Shown: positions 1 to 5,363 of the stretch, piece after piece
Position numbering within the stretch: the first letter of the stretch is position 1
Layout: the number at the start of each line of letters is the position of its first letter
Source: Bacteroidota bacterium
Lineage (GTDB): Bacteria; Bacteroidota; Bacteroidia; NS11-12g; UBA955
Assembly: GCA_005788145.1 (NCBI GenBank)
Contig: SXYY01000013.1
Location: 1-10,167, forward strand
Direction: 5' to 3'
Length of the DNA stretch: 10,167 bases
Translations under genes and position numbers: made by a program
Notes under the pieces: generated by a model
Told to the model about the DNA's origin: nothing
What the model saw: the letters and a program-made list of their open reading frames with translations, nothing else
Databases searched by the model: none

Positions 1-569
1 CGCACAATCACCCCGAAGTTGTGGGGGCGGATGCTGTTGGCAAGGTCTTTCAAGCGGGATTTCTCTTTTGGATTCCCGATTTTCCGACTGATGGAGATGT
101 GGTTGGTGAACGGTACGAGGATGAAGTAGCGGCCTGGTATGGAAATGTCGCAGGTGACTTTGGGCCCTTTGTTGGCGATCGGTTCTTTGATGACTTGCAC
201 CAAGAGGGGCTCCCCGGATTTGAGTATCTGTGCGATTTTGCCCGTCTTTACGATGGGCTCTTCGATGGTAAACGCGTCAAGATCGGCAGCGCGTGGATGT
301 CCACCAATGGCAGATTTCACCACTTTACGCAGGGACTTGAGATTTGGGCCGAGATCGAAATAGGTCAAAAACCCATCTTTTTCACCACCGACATGAATGA
401 AGGCGGCATTAAGTGATGGGGAGATTTTTTTGACTTTCCCTAGGTAGAAGTCGCCGACTTGAAATCCGTCAGAGGCGGTTTCGCGGTGAAATTCTATGAG
501 TTTACGGTTCGATAGCAGAGCAATTTCAACCCCAGACGAACCTTTTTGTATGATTAATTCGTTGGACAA
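1..569 (-). CDS. rng: Ribonuclease E/G family protein, N-terminal part (cut by window edge)
   Basis: About 189 N-terminal residues of an RNase G/E endoribonuclease, which cleaves single-stranded RNA in rRNA and tRNA maturation and mRNA decay. The protein opens SNELIIQKGSSGVEIALL, the usual Bacteroidota RNase G beginning. The S1 RNA-binding fold follows from about residue 36 (VGDFYLGKVKKISPSLNAAF, then GGEKDGFLTYFDLG), with the usual insertion inside it up to about residue 130. The catalytic DNase I-like part lies beyond the left edge. An in-frame TAA lies three codons before the chosen start, and no Met codon occurs anywhere in the visible frame, so TTG at 569-567 is the only normal initiation codon (ATT lies just before it). 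The gene is last in the HU/helical-repeat/small basic protein run, 28 nt after the small gene. Family assignment is firm; the RNase G rather than E label follows phylum custom. Confidence 0.93.
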   Translation of the reverse strand, partial: MSNELIIQKGSSGVEIALLSNRKLIEFHRETASDGFQVGDFYLGKVKKISPSLNAAFIHVGGEKDGFLTYFDLGPNLKSLRKVVKSAIGGHPRAADLDAFTIEEPIVKTGKIAQILKSGEPLLVQVIKEPIANKGPKVTCDISIPGRYFILVPFTNHISISRKIGNPKEKSRLKDLANSIRPHNFGVIV

Positions 570-597
570 AATGCCTAGTTATTGTGGAAGAACCAAC

Positions 598-687
598 TTA
601 TTTCTTCTTGTGACGATTCTTGCGCAAACGCTTCTTACGCTTGTGCGTGGCAATCTTATGACGTTTTCTTTTTTTACCGCTTGGCAT
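598..687 (-). CDS. 29-residue Lys/Arg-rich small protein, probable ribosomal protein (AURKAIP1/COX24, bS22-like)
   Basis: A tiny ORF starting with ATG (687-685) and ending with TAA (600-598). It encodes MPSGKKRKRHKIATHKRKKR followed by LRKNRHKKK. More than half of the residues are Lys or Arg, and there are four His. I recognise this as the small basic protein commonly found beside RNase G in Bacteroidota. It resembles the AURKAIP1/COX24 family, which includes actinobacterial ribosomal protein bS22 and mitochondrial mS38; that link is from memory and composition, not a search. It would act by binding rRNA. It lies 15 nt after the helical-repeat gene and 28 nt before RNase G. AAAGGA stands 2 nt before the ATG, too close for a normal ribosome-binding site. 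Coding status is likely because the composition is extreme and the reading frame fits the operon exactly. Confidence 0.8.
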   Translation of the reverse strand: MPSGKKRKRHKIATHKRKKRLRKNRHKKK

Positions 688-702
688 ATTCCTTTGTTTA
701 AA

Positions 703-1527
703 TTATTGAACTGTTTTTTGTGTTTTTACTGCCAAATCGAGATAAACCTTTGCATTGACAGAATCTCCCATTACGCCAAAGACTTCGCTCATTTCGAACA
801 ACCATCGAGGATTTTGGGCTTGCAAAGATATTAATTTTTCGCATTTTTTCAGCGCTTTCGGCCACTGTTGCGACTTTTTTAACAGATTTAGGTGAATGTA
901 GTGCGTTTCGATGTTGTTGCTATCGCTTGCCAACGCCGATTTGAGCGTGCCCAAGAACTGCATCGGGGCGTTCAAATACTCGCTTTGGTAAACGATGAGT
1001 GCGTTGAGTAGGTCGGAGTTTTTGGGATTTTTCTCCAGGCCTTCATCGATGTGTTTTTTACCCAATTGGAAGAGATAGGCGGCGGCGGTTGGGTTTTCTA
1101 CAGACATGGCTGCAGAGAAAATCAGGTTTCGCGCCACTTCATTCTTGCTTTTTTCGTCGGTTTTGGCATCGTAATGCTCGGCCAAATCGGTTTGTAACAG
1201 GGCAACCAGAGGAACATTGCTCGTTTCTTCTGCCCATCGCAGAGCCAGCTCCAAGGAATCCTTGGGGTAGGTACCGGGTTTTGCGGTCAGGATGCGTGTC
1301 ACCAACGGACTAGGCTTGGTCTTTTCAAAGACGGCATTGAGGAATTCGATGCGCGAAATTTCTTGTTGCGGCAAACCATCGCCCTGCATTCCCTGCATGG
1401 GTGCAGCACTCTTTTCTGCTTCCACCGGGGTGAATTCAGCTGTTTTCCAACGGTTTGCGACCAATAAAATACCCAACAATCCAATGATTGCTGCAATCAT
1501 CCATACGCGGAGGTTCAAATTTCCCAC
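703..1527 (-). CDS. Membrane-anchored tetratricopeptide-like repeat protein
   Basis: A 274-residue protein with one N-terminal membrane helix (about residues 8-24, WMIAAIIGLLGILLVA). A Pro/Gly/Met/Gln-rich linker follows (about 31-55), then an all-helical region to the end. The last 125 residues contain TPR-like helix pairs, for example about 151-168, 172-203 and 205-270 (ETHYIHLNLLKKSQQWPKAL, with LEKNPKN-type turns). It probably acts as a scaffold facing the periplasm; no enzyme motif is visible. The start is uncertain: GTG at 1527-1525 gives the listed length and keeps Arg7 before the helix, whereas ATG at 1500-1498 would remove nine residues. It lies 23 nt after the HU gene and 15 nt before the small basic gene, so it is probably co-transcribed with both. 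A TPR protein in this position is usual in Bacteroidota. The specific function is unknown. Confidence 0.85.
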   Translation of the reverse strand: MGNLNLRVWMIAAIIGLLGILLVANRWKTAEFTPVEAEKSAAPMQGMQGDGLPQQEISRIEFLNAVFEKTKPSPLVTRILTAKPGTYPKDSLELALRWAEETSNVPLVALLQTDLAEHYDAKTDEKSKNEVARNLIFSAAMSVENPTAAAYLFQLGKKHIDEGLEKNPKNSDLLNALIVYQSEYLNAPMQFLGTLKSALASDSNNIETHYIHLNLLKKSQQWPKALKKCEKLISLQAQNPRWLFEMSEVFGVMGDSVNAKVYLDLAVKTQKTVQ

Positions 1528-1550
1528 GCGACAAAGGTAGGTAAAGTTGA

Positions 1551-1850
1551 TTAGAGCTTATCAGCCAAGGTCTTGCTATCCTTCACCAAGATTGCAAATT
1601 CCTTTGCTGGCTTAAAACGAGCCACATAGTGAGCAGGAACAACCAAGCTGGTGTTGCGCTTGATATTTCGGGCTACCTTTGTTTTACGTTTTTTTAATTC
1701 GAATGTACCAAATCCTCGGAGGTAGATGTTGCTACCGTGAACCATTGAATTCTTAACAACTACGAAGAAGTTATCGATAGTGTCGGCAATCGCGGTCTTC
1801 TCCAAACCTGTGCGCACTGCAATTTCGTTTACGATTTCAGACTTTGTCAT
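1551..1850 (-). CDS. HU/IHF-family DNA-binding protein
   Basis: A 99-residue histone-like protein that bends or wraps DNA as a dimer in the nucleoid. It starts MTKSEIVNEIAVRTGLEKTA, the helical dimer half. It then has the signature IYLRGFGTFELKKRKTKVAR leading into the beta arm (ARNIKRNTSLVVPAHYVARF), where HU-family proteins insert a proline into the minor groove. It ends with the usual FKPAKEF helix and a short tail. Length matches the family. The frame stays open upstream to 1919, but those residues overlap the mutY start and the conserved beginning is at ATG 1850-1848. The gene is divergent from mutY and is first in the minus-strand operon ending in RNase G. Whether it is HU proper or an IHF-like paralogue cannot be told from sequence alone. 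Confidence 0.93.
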   Translation of the reverse strand: MTKSEIVNEIAVRTGLEKTAIADTIDNFFVVVKNSMVHGSNIYLRGFGTFELKKRKTKVARNIKRNTSLVVPAHYVARFKPAKEFAILVKDSKTLADKL

Positions 1851-1901
1851 AATAAATTGAGGTGCAAAAAAAATACAAAAGCCGTTCTTTTGCCACTGAA
1901 T
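1851..1901. promoter_or_regulatory. Divergent intergenic region between HU-like gene and mutY
   Basis: These 51 nt separate the first genes of two opposite operons, so promoters for both probably lie here or just inside the genes. The stretch is A/T-rich, with a run of eight A (1866-1873). No exact copy of the Bacteroidota -7 element TAnnTTTG with a correctly spaced TTG at -33 was found. The nearest plus-strand match is TTCTTTTG at 1885-1892, one base off, but it would leave an almost leaderless mutY mRNA. Placement as a promoter region is inferred from gene orientation. Confidence 0.45.
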
Positions 1902-2936
1902 ATGCAAATAGTTATCCAAACTTTGTCAAGATGGTACAATCTTGAGTCAAGGGATTTGCCTTGGCGACGAACCCGCGACCCATATTGCATATGGATTTCG
2001 GAGATTATCTTGCAGCAAACCCGCGTAGCACAGGGCTTGGCATACTATGAGCGATTTGTTGGCCAGTTCCCGGATATACAGTCACTTGCCCAAGCCGATG
2101 AGGCCGATGTGCTGAAGCTTTGGCAGGGGTTGGGCTATTACTCTCGGGCCAGAAATTTGCACAAGGCGTCGCGCATGGTGATGAACGAGCTCGGCGGGGT
2201 ATTTCCGTCTACCTTCCAAGACATACAGCAGTTGCCCGGGGTGGGATTGTATACGGCTGGGGCCATTGCGTCCTTTGCTTTTGGTGAAAAAGTACCAGCA
2301 ATCGATGGCAATGTGAAGCGGGTAGGCGCCAGATTCTTCGGATTGGTTGAAGATATTCAATCGCAAGCATTCCAAAAAAAGCTGTTTTCCTTGCTCAAGG
2401 ATGCGATGGTTTTCGCGGATGCCAATGTGTTTAACCAGGCGATGATTGAAGTCGGTGCCACGGTTTGTTCCCCGACCCAACCGCAGTGCGATGTTTGTCC
2501 CCTAGCCGATGGTTGCTTGGCCCGTTTGCAACAATTGCAAAAACAACTTCCGGTGTCGCGAAAAAAGCAAAAACCCCTCAGCAAGTTTCATTACTATGTG
2601 GACATCCGCTGTGGGGATCACCACGTTGTTGTTCGGCGGCCCGACACAGGTATTTGGTCGCATTTACACGAGTTTCCGTTGATTGAGGGCGATACCGCTG
2701 ATTGGGATTTGGATGCTGTTTTGGGTCGATGGGGTATTGTGGAAAAAATAATCGTGGAAGGCGAGAAAACGTTCAAACACCAGCTTACCCATCAAACGAT
2801 TCATGCCAAGTGTTGGTATTTGTGCCTTCCTAGCAATAAGTTTGTAAAGAATGACGGTTGGCAATGGTTGGAAAAAGACGCAATTCTCTCTCTGCCCTTG
2901 CATCGTTTGATGGAAAAAATGATTAGATTTACCTAA
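1902..2936 (+). CDS. mutY: Adenine DNA glycosylase MutY (A/G-specific)
   Basis: A 344-residue base-excision-repair enzyme that removes adenine mispaired with 8-oxoguanine. The N-terminal catalytic domain has Glu34 in WISEIILQQT. The helix-hairpin-helix is at 111-120 (LPGVGLYTAG) and catalytic Asp135 is in VPAIDGNV. The 4Fe-4S loop is complete: Cys189, Cys196, Cys199 and Cys205, spaced C-x6-C-x2-C-x5-C. Each position lies three residues before the E. coli equivalent. The NUDIX-like C-terminal domain (about 228-344), which reads 8-oxoguanine, contains IWSHLHEFP and FKHQLTH. The usual FSH recognition loop is LTH here (residues 295-297). ATG 1902 is chosen because MQIVIQTLSRWY matches the family beginning; ATG at 1857 would add 15 unlikely residues that overlap the divergent promoter region. 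It is first in the run with ssb, gldE and gldD, 38 nt before ssb. Confidence 0.97.
   Translation: MQIVIQTLSRWYNLESRDLPWRRTRDPYCIWISEIILQQTRVAQGLAYYERFVGQFPDIQSLAQADEADVLKLWQGLGYYSRARNLHKASRMVMNELGGVFPSTFQDIQQLPGVGLYTAGAIASFAFGEKVPAIDGNVKRVGARFFGLVEDIQSQAFQKKLFSLLKDAMVFADANVFNQAMIEVGATVCSPTQPQCDVCPLADGCLARLQQLQKQLPVSRKKQKPLSKFHYYVDIRCGDHHVVVRRPDTGIWSHLHEFPLIEGDTADWDLDAVLGRWGIVEKIIVEGEKTFKHQLTHQTIHAKCWYLCLPSNKFVKNDGWQWLEKDAILSLPLHRLMEKMIRFT
1980..1994. repeat. Small palindrome, 6-bp stem, TGC loop (GCA on the minus strand)
   Basis: CCATAT-TGC-ATATGG inside mutY. It belongs to the GNA-triloop set by loop type, but the stem is short enough to arise by chance. Confidence 0.4.
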
Positions 2937-2974
2937 ACAAACAAGATTTTTAAGCATTTAATACAGCGTAGATT

Positions 2975-3409
2975 ATGATTAACAAGGTGATTTTATTGGG
3001 AAGACTGGGGAAAGACCCTGTGGTTCGTCGGCTCGACAATGGCAGGGTTGTAGCCAATGTTACTTTGGCCACCAACGACTATTACACGAAGGATGGACAG
3101 CGTTTGGAGAGCACAGAGTGGCACAATTTGGAGATGTGGGATAAGCAGGCAGAAACAGCCGAGAAATACCTCAAAAAAGGAAGTTTGTTGTATGTGGAGG
3201 GAAAGATTCGAACCGATCGTTATACCGATGCGGAGGGACAGGAACGTCAGACGCGCAAGATTCGTGTCAACAATTTTCAAATGATGGGTTCTATGTTGGC
3301 TTCTCGCAGTGAGGAAGGTTCCCGCAGCGATTCGCATGGCGAGACAAACACTACCGACGGCGGACATGCCATGGATATGGATCACGAGGATGAGGGACTG
3401 CCATTTTAA
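2975..3409 (+). CDS. ssb: Single-stranded DNA-binding protein SSB
   Basis: A 144-residue SSB that coats single-stranded DNA as a tetramer in replication, recombination and repair. The OB fold occupies about residues 1-106: MINKVILLGRLGKDPVVRRL, the ATNDYY segment, the conserved TEWHNLEMW strand, and LLYVEGKIRTDRY. A flexible Ser/Gly/Asp/His-rich linker follows. The acidic tip EDEGLPF is the bacterial partner-recruiting tail (compare DDDIPF in E. coli), so the protein is complete. Start ATG 2975 matches the family exactly. It lies 38 nt after mutY and 9 nt before gldE, which suggests co-transcription; mutY-ssb-gldE-gldD order is common in Bacteroidota. Confidence 0.97.
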   Translation: MINKVILLGRLGKDPVVRRLDNGRVVANVTLATNDYYTKDGQRLESTEWHNLEMWDKQAETAEKYLKKGSLLYVEGKIRTDRYTDAEGQERQTRKIRVNNFQMMGSMLASRSEEGSRSDSHGETNTTDGGHAMDMDHEDEGLPF

Positions 3410-3418
3410 TTTGCAATC

Positions 3419-4768
3419 ATGAGTGTAGATGATCCTGGTCCCACGGGCTTGATAATTCAAACCATTGTACAACCCATTTCCGCGGCCGATGTGCCCGAAA
3501 TTGTGGTGTATTCGCTGATTTTGTTGTTGTGTTTGTTGGTTTCGGCCATTTGCTCAAGTTCTGAGAATGCGTTTTTCTCTCACCGCGATTCGGATACCGA
3601 GGCGTTGCGTGAGGAGAAGTCGAAGACGTCTAGATACATATTGGAAGTATTGGAACGACCCAAACAATTGTTGGCGACCATGCTGTTGTTGAACAGTTTG
3701 GTGAATGTGGCTTTTGTATTGATTGCCATATTGTTGACCGAGAAGTTGTTTAACCTCGAAGCATTGCCTTGGTTGAAGTTTTTTGTGGAGGCCATTGTTG
3801 TTACGGTGGTGATATTGGTGTTTGGGGAGGTTGTGCCTAAGGTGTTTGCCACCCAAAATTACAAGTCGGCTGCGCGTTTTTTGGTGTACCCGATGCGCGC
3901 TTTTGTTTGGTTTTTTTCGCCATTCACTTTTTTATTGGTGAAGTTTGGCAGTTTGTTGGAGCGCGGTGTGAAGCCCCAAGCCCATGAACTCACGCCCGAG
4001 GAATTGTCGATGGCCATTGACATGGCCACAGACCAAGAAGATGCTCAGCAGGAAAAAGAGATTTTGAAGGGCATTGTGAACATGGGCAGTATTCAAGTGA
4101 AGCAAATCATGCGTTCGCGGGTGGATATGACGGCGGTGGAGCGTTCCACGGACTACCAAAAACTGTTGTCGGTTGTACGGGAAAGTGGATTTTCACGCAT
4201 TCCGGTTTACGATAAAACCATCGATGCCATTGTGGGGGTGTTGAGCATCAAGCGGTTGATTCCCCATTTGGATGCGGGTTCGGATTTTGATTGGATGCAG
4301 TTTGTAAAGGCACCCTATTTCATTCCAGAAAACAAGGCCATTGATGATACTTTGGGTGAGATGCGCACGAATCACAACCATTTGGCCATTGTGGTGGATG
4401 AGTTTGGTGGCACGAGCGGAATGATCACGATGGAAGACATTTTGGATGAGGTGTTTGGCGATATGCAGGATGAATTTGATGATGAGGAAAAGGGCTATGT
4501 GCAGCTGAAAGAGGGTGTTTATGTATTTGAGGCCAAGGTGTTGATGGTTGATTTTGTTCGCGAAGTGGGTCTACCCATTGATTTATTCGAGCATTTGGAA
4601 TTGGAGAGTGATAGTTTGGGCGGGATGGTGAGTGAGCGCTTGGGCAGAATGCCCAAGCGGGGCGATGAAGTTGCGGTAGGACAGGTGGAATTCAAGGTTG
4701 AATCGGCTGATGCGCGCAAAGTGAAAAAGATTCGGGTTACGACAGAGAAAAATCATGTTGGGGAATAA
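3419..4768 (+). CDS. gldE: Gliding motility-associated protein GldE (CNNM/CorC-type membrane protein)
   Basis: A 449-residue inner-membrane protein. Four hydrophobic segments (about 27-47, 84-107, 118-142 and 151-178) form the CNNM/DUF21 transmembrane domain; the acidic motif VFGEVVPKVFA (134-144) is typical. Two CBS domains follow. The first runs from VKQIMRSRVDM (227-237) through GFSRIPVYD. The second covers about 291-348, with HLAIVVDEFGGTSGMITMED and the acidic stretch DEVFGDMQDEFDDEE. The C-terminal CorC/HlyC (transporter-associated) domain is about 360-445. This architecture is shared with Mg/Co efflux proteins. The GldE label rests on architecture plus the tightly linked gldD, whose start overlaps this gene by 14 nt. 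In Flavobacterium, GldE is known to support GldD function. It lies 9 nt after ssb. A strong 10-bp palindrome (4637-4659) lies inside the C-terminal domain codons. Confidence 0.93.
   Translation: MSVDDPGPTGLIIQTIVQPISAADVPEIVVYSLILLLCLLVSAICSSSENAFFSHRDSDTEALREEKSKTSRYILEVLERPKQLLATMLLLNSLVNVAFVLIAILLTEKLFNLEALPWLKFFVEAIVVTVVILVFGEVVPKVFATQNYKSAARFLVYPMRAFVWFFSPFTFLLVKFGSLLERGVKPQAHELTPEELSMAIDMATDQEDAQQEKEILKGIVNMGSIQVKQIMRSRVDMTAVERSTDYQKLLSVVRESGFSRIPVYDKTIDAIVGVLSIKRLIPHLDAGSDFDWMQFVKAPYFIPENKAIDDTLGEMRTNHNHLAIVVDEFGGTSGMITMEDILDEVFGDMQDEFDDEEKGYVQLKEGVYVFEAKVLMVDFVREVGLPIDLFEHLELESDSLGGMVSERLGRMPKRGDEVAVGQVEFKVESADARKVKKIRVTTEKNHVGE
4637..4659. repeat. Perfect palindrome, 10-bp stem, GAA triloop
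   Basis: CGCTTGGGCA (4637-4646), loop GAA, then TGCCCAAGCG (4650-4659). It lies inside gldE, in codons for ERLGRMPKRG. A perfect 10-bp stem with a fixed 3-nt loop is expected about 0.01 times per 10 kb of random equal-base sequence (10,000/4^10). Confidence 0.85.
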
Positions 4769-5363
4769 GGTTTTGAGGGCCGTTGGTCTCTGTGTTGTTT
4801 TGTTCTTAGCCGCCTGCGGCGGCGGAACCGGGGAGTCATATGTGCCCAAGCCCAAGGCTTATCCGCGCATGGATTTGCCCGTCAAATCGTATCAGCCGTT
4901 CACGGCTGCTGATTTGCCCATGGAACTACAATTGCCTGCCTATGCCCGCATGTTGGCAGACACCAATGCCCAGGGCGTGCATACGCCCGGTTGGTACAAT
5001 TTGCATTTTCCGCTGTTTGATGTTACCCTGCACATGACCTATTACGAATTCAAGGATTGGGCTTTTTTCGACAGCTTGATTTACGATACCCGGAAGTTGG
5101 TAAACAAGCATTTGCAGAAAGCCGACGACATATTGGAACGACCTACTTCCGCATTAAACCCCGAAGCAAAAGGGTTGATTTTTAGCATTCAGGGAAATAC
5201 AGCCACCAATTTTAATTTTTATCTGACCGATAGTGTGAAACATTTCGTGCGGGGGGCTTTGTATTTCAATAAACGCACAGAATCTGATAGTGTTGCACCG
5301 GTTTTTCAATTTGTGGAACAAGATGTGTATCACATGATCAAAACCCTGCATTGGAAGAAATGA
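4755..5363 (+). CDS. gldD: Gliding motility lipoprotein GldD
   Basis: A 202-residue lipoprotein. The signal peptide (residues 1-20) ends in the lipobox LAAC, with lipidated Cys21, followed by GGG. The mature part starts with the characteristic segment VPKPKAYPRMDLPVKSYQPF. It continues with WYNLHFPLFDVTLHMTYYEF, and a phylum-typical C-terminal region ends DVYHMIKTLHWKK. GldD is required for gliding and for type IX secretion in Flavobacterium johnsoniae; its biochemical role is not defined. The start overlaps the gldE end by 14 nt and its TGA overlaps the next ATG as ATGA, so translation of the three genes is probably coupled. A small palindrome (4809-4823) covers the lipobox codons. Confidence 0.93.
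   Translation: MLGNKVLRAVGLCVVLFLAACGGGTGESYVPKPKAYPRMDLPVKSYQPFTAADLPMELQLPAYARMLADTNAQGVHTPGWYNLHFPLFDVTLHMTYYEFKDWAFFDSLIYDTRKLVNKHLQKADDILERPTSALNPEAKGLIFSIQGNTATNFNFYLTDSVKHFVRGALYFNKRTESDSVAPVFQFVEQDVYHMIKTLHWKK
4809..4823. repeat. Small palindrome, 6-bp stem, TGC loop (GCA on the minus strand), in the gldD lipobox
   Basis: GCCGCC-TGC-GGCGGC; the loop TGC is the codon of the lipidated cysteine. The stem is short, but it has the same C-GCA-G loop closure on the minus strand as the longer palindromes. Confidence 0.5.

Noticed and set aside
21..834. Plus-strand open frames at 21-416 and 496-834
   Set aside because: They are antisense to RNase G, the small basic gene and the end of the helical-repeat gene, and have no recognisable motifs.
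1484..1500. ATGATTG-CTG-CAATCAT inverted repeat
   Set aside because: It follows from codons for the hydrophobic MIAAII segment and lacks a GNA loop.
1865..1892. Candidate -7 promoter elements in the divergent gap (minus strand TA-T8-G; plus strand TTCTTTTG)
   Set aside because: Neither matches TAnnTTTG exactly, and no TTG lies at the right spacing; they are noted only within the intergenic entry.
1857..1901. Longer MutY starting at 1857
   Set aside because: The added 15 residues have no family counterpart and would fill the only divergent promoter space.
1851..1919. Longer HU-like protein starting at 1919
   Set aside because: The extra 23 residues have no family similarity and would overlap mutY; the conserved MTKSEIV start is at 1850.
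2525..2541. TTTGCAA-CAA-TTGCAAA inverted repeat in mutY
   Set aside because: It is explained by repeated Leu-Gln codons (LQQLQ), with no GNA loop.
4893..4908. CAGCCG-TTCA-CGGCTG inverted repeat in gldD
   Set aside because: The stem is short with a four-base loop; it is within chance for 10 kb and outside the triloop pattern.
5351..5359. TTG start for the PorE-like protein
   Set aside because: ATG 5360 lies three codons later, gives the common ATGA overlap with gldD, and leaves a normal signal peptide.
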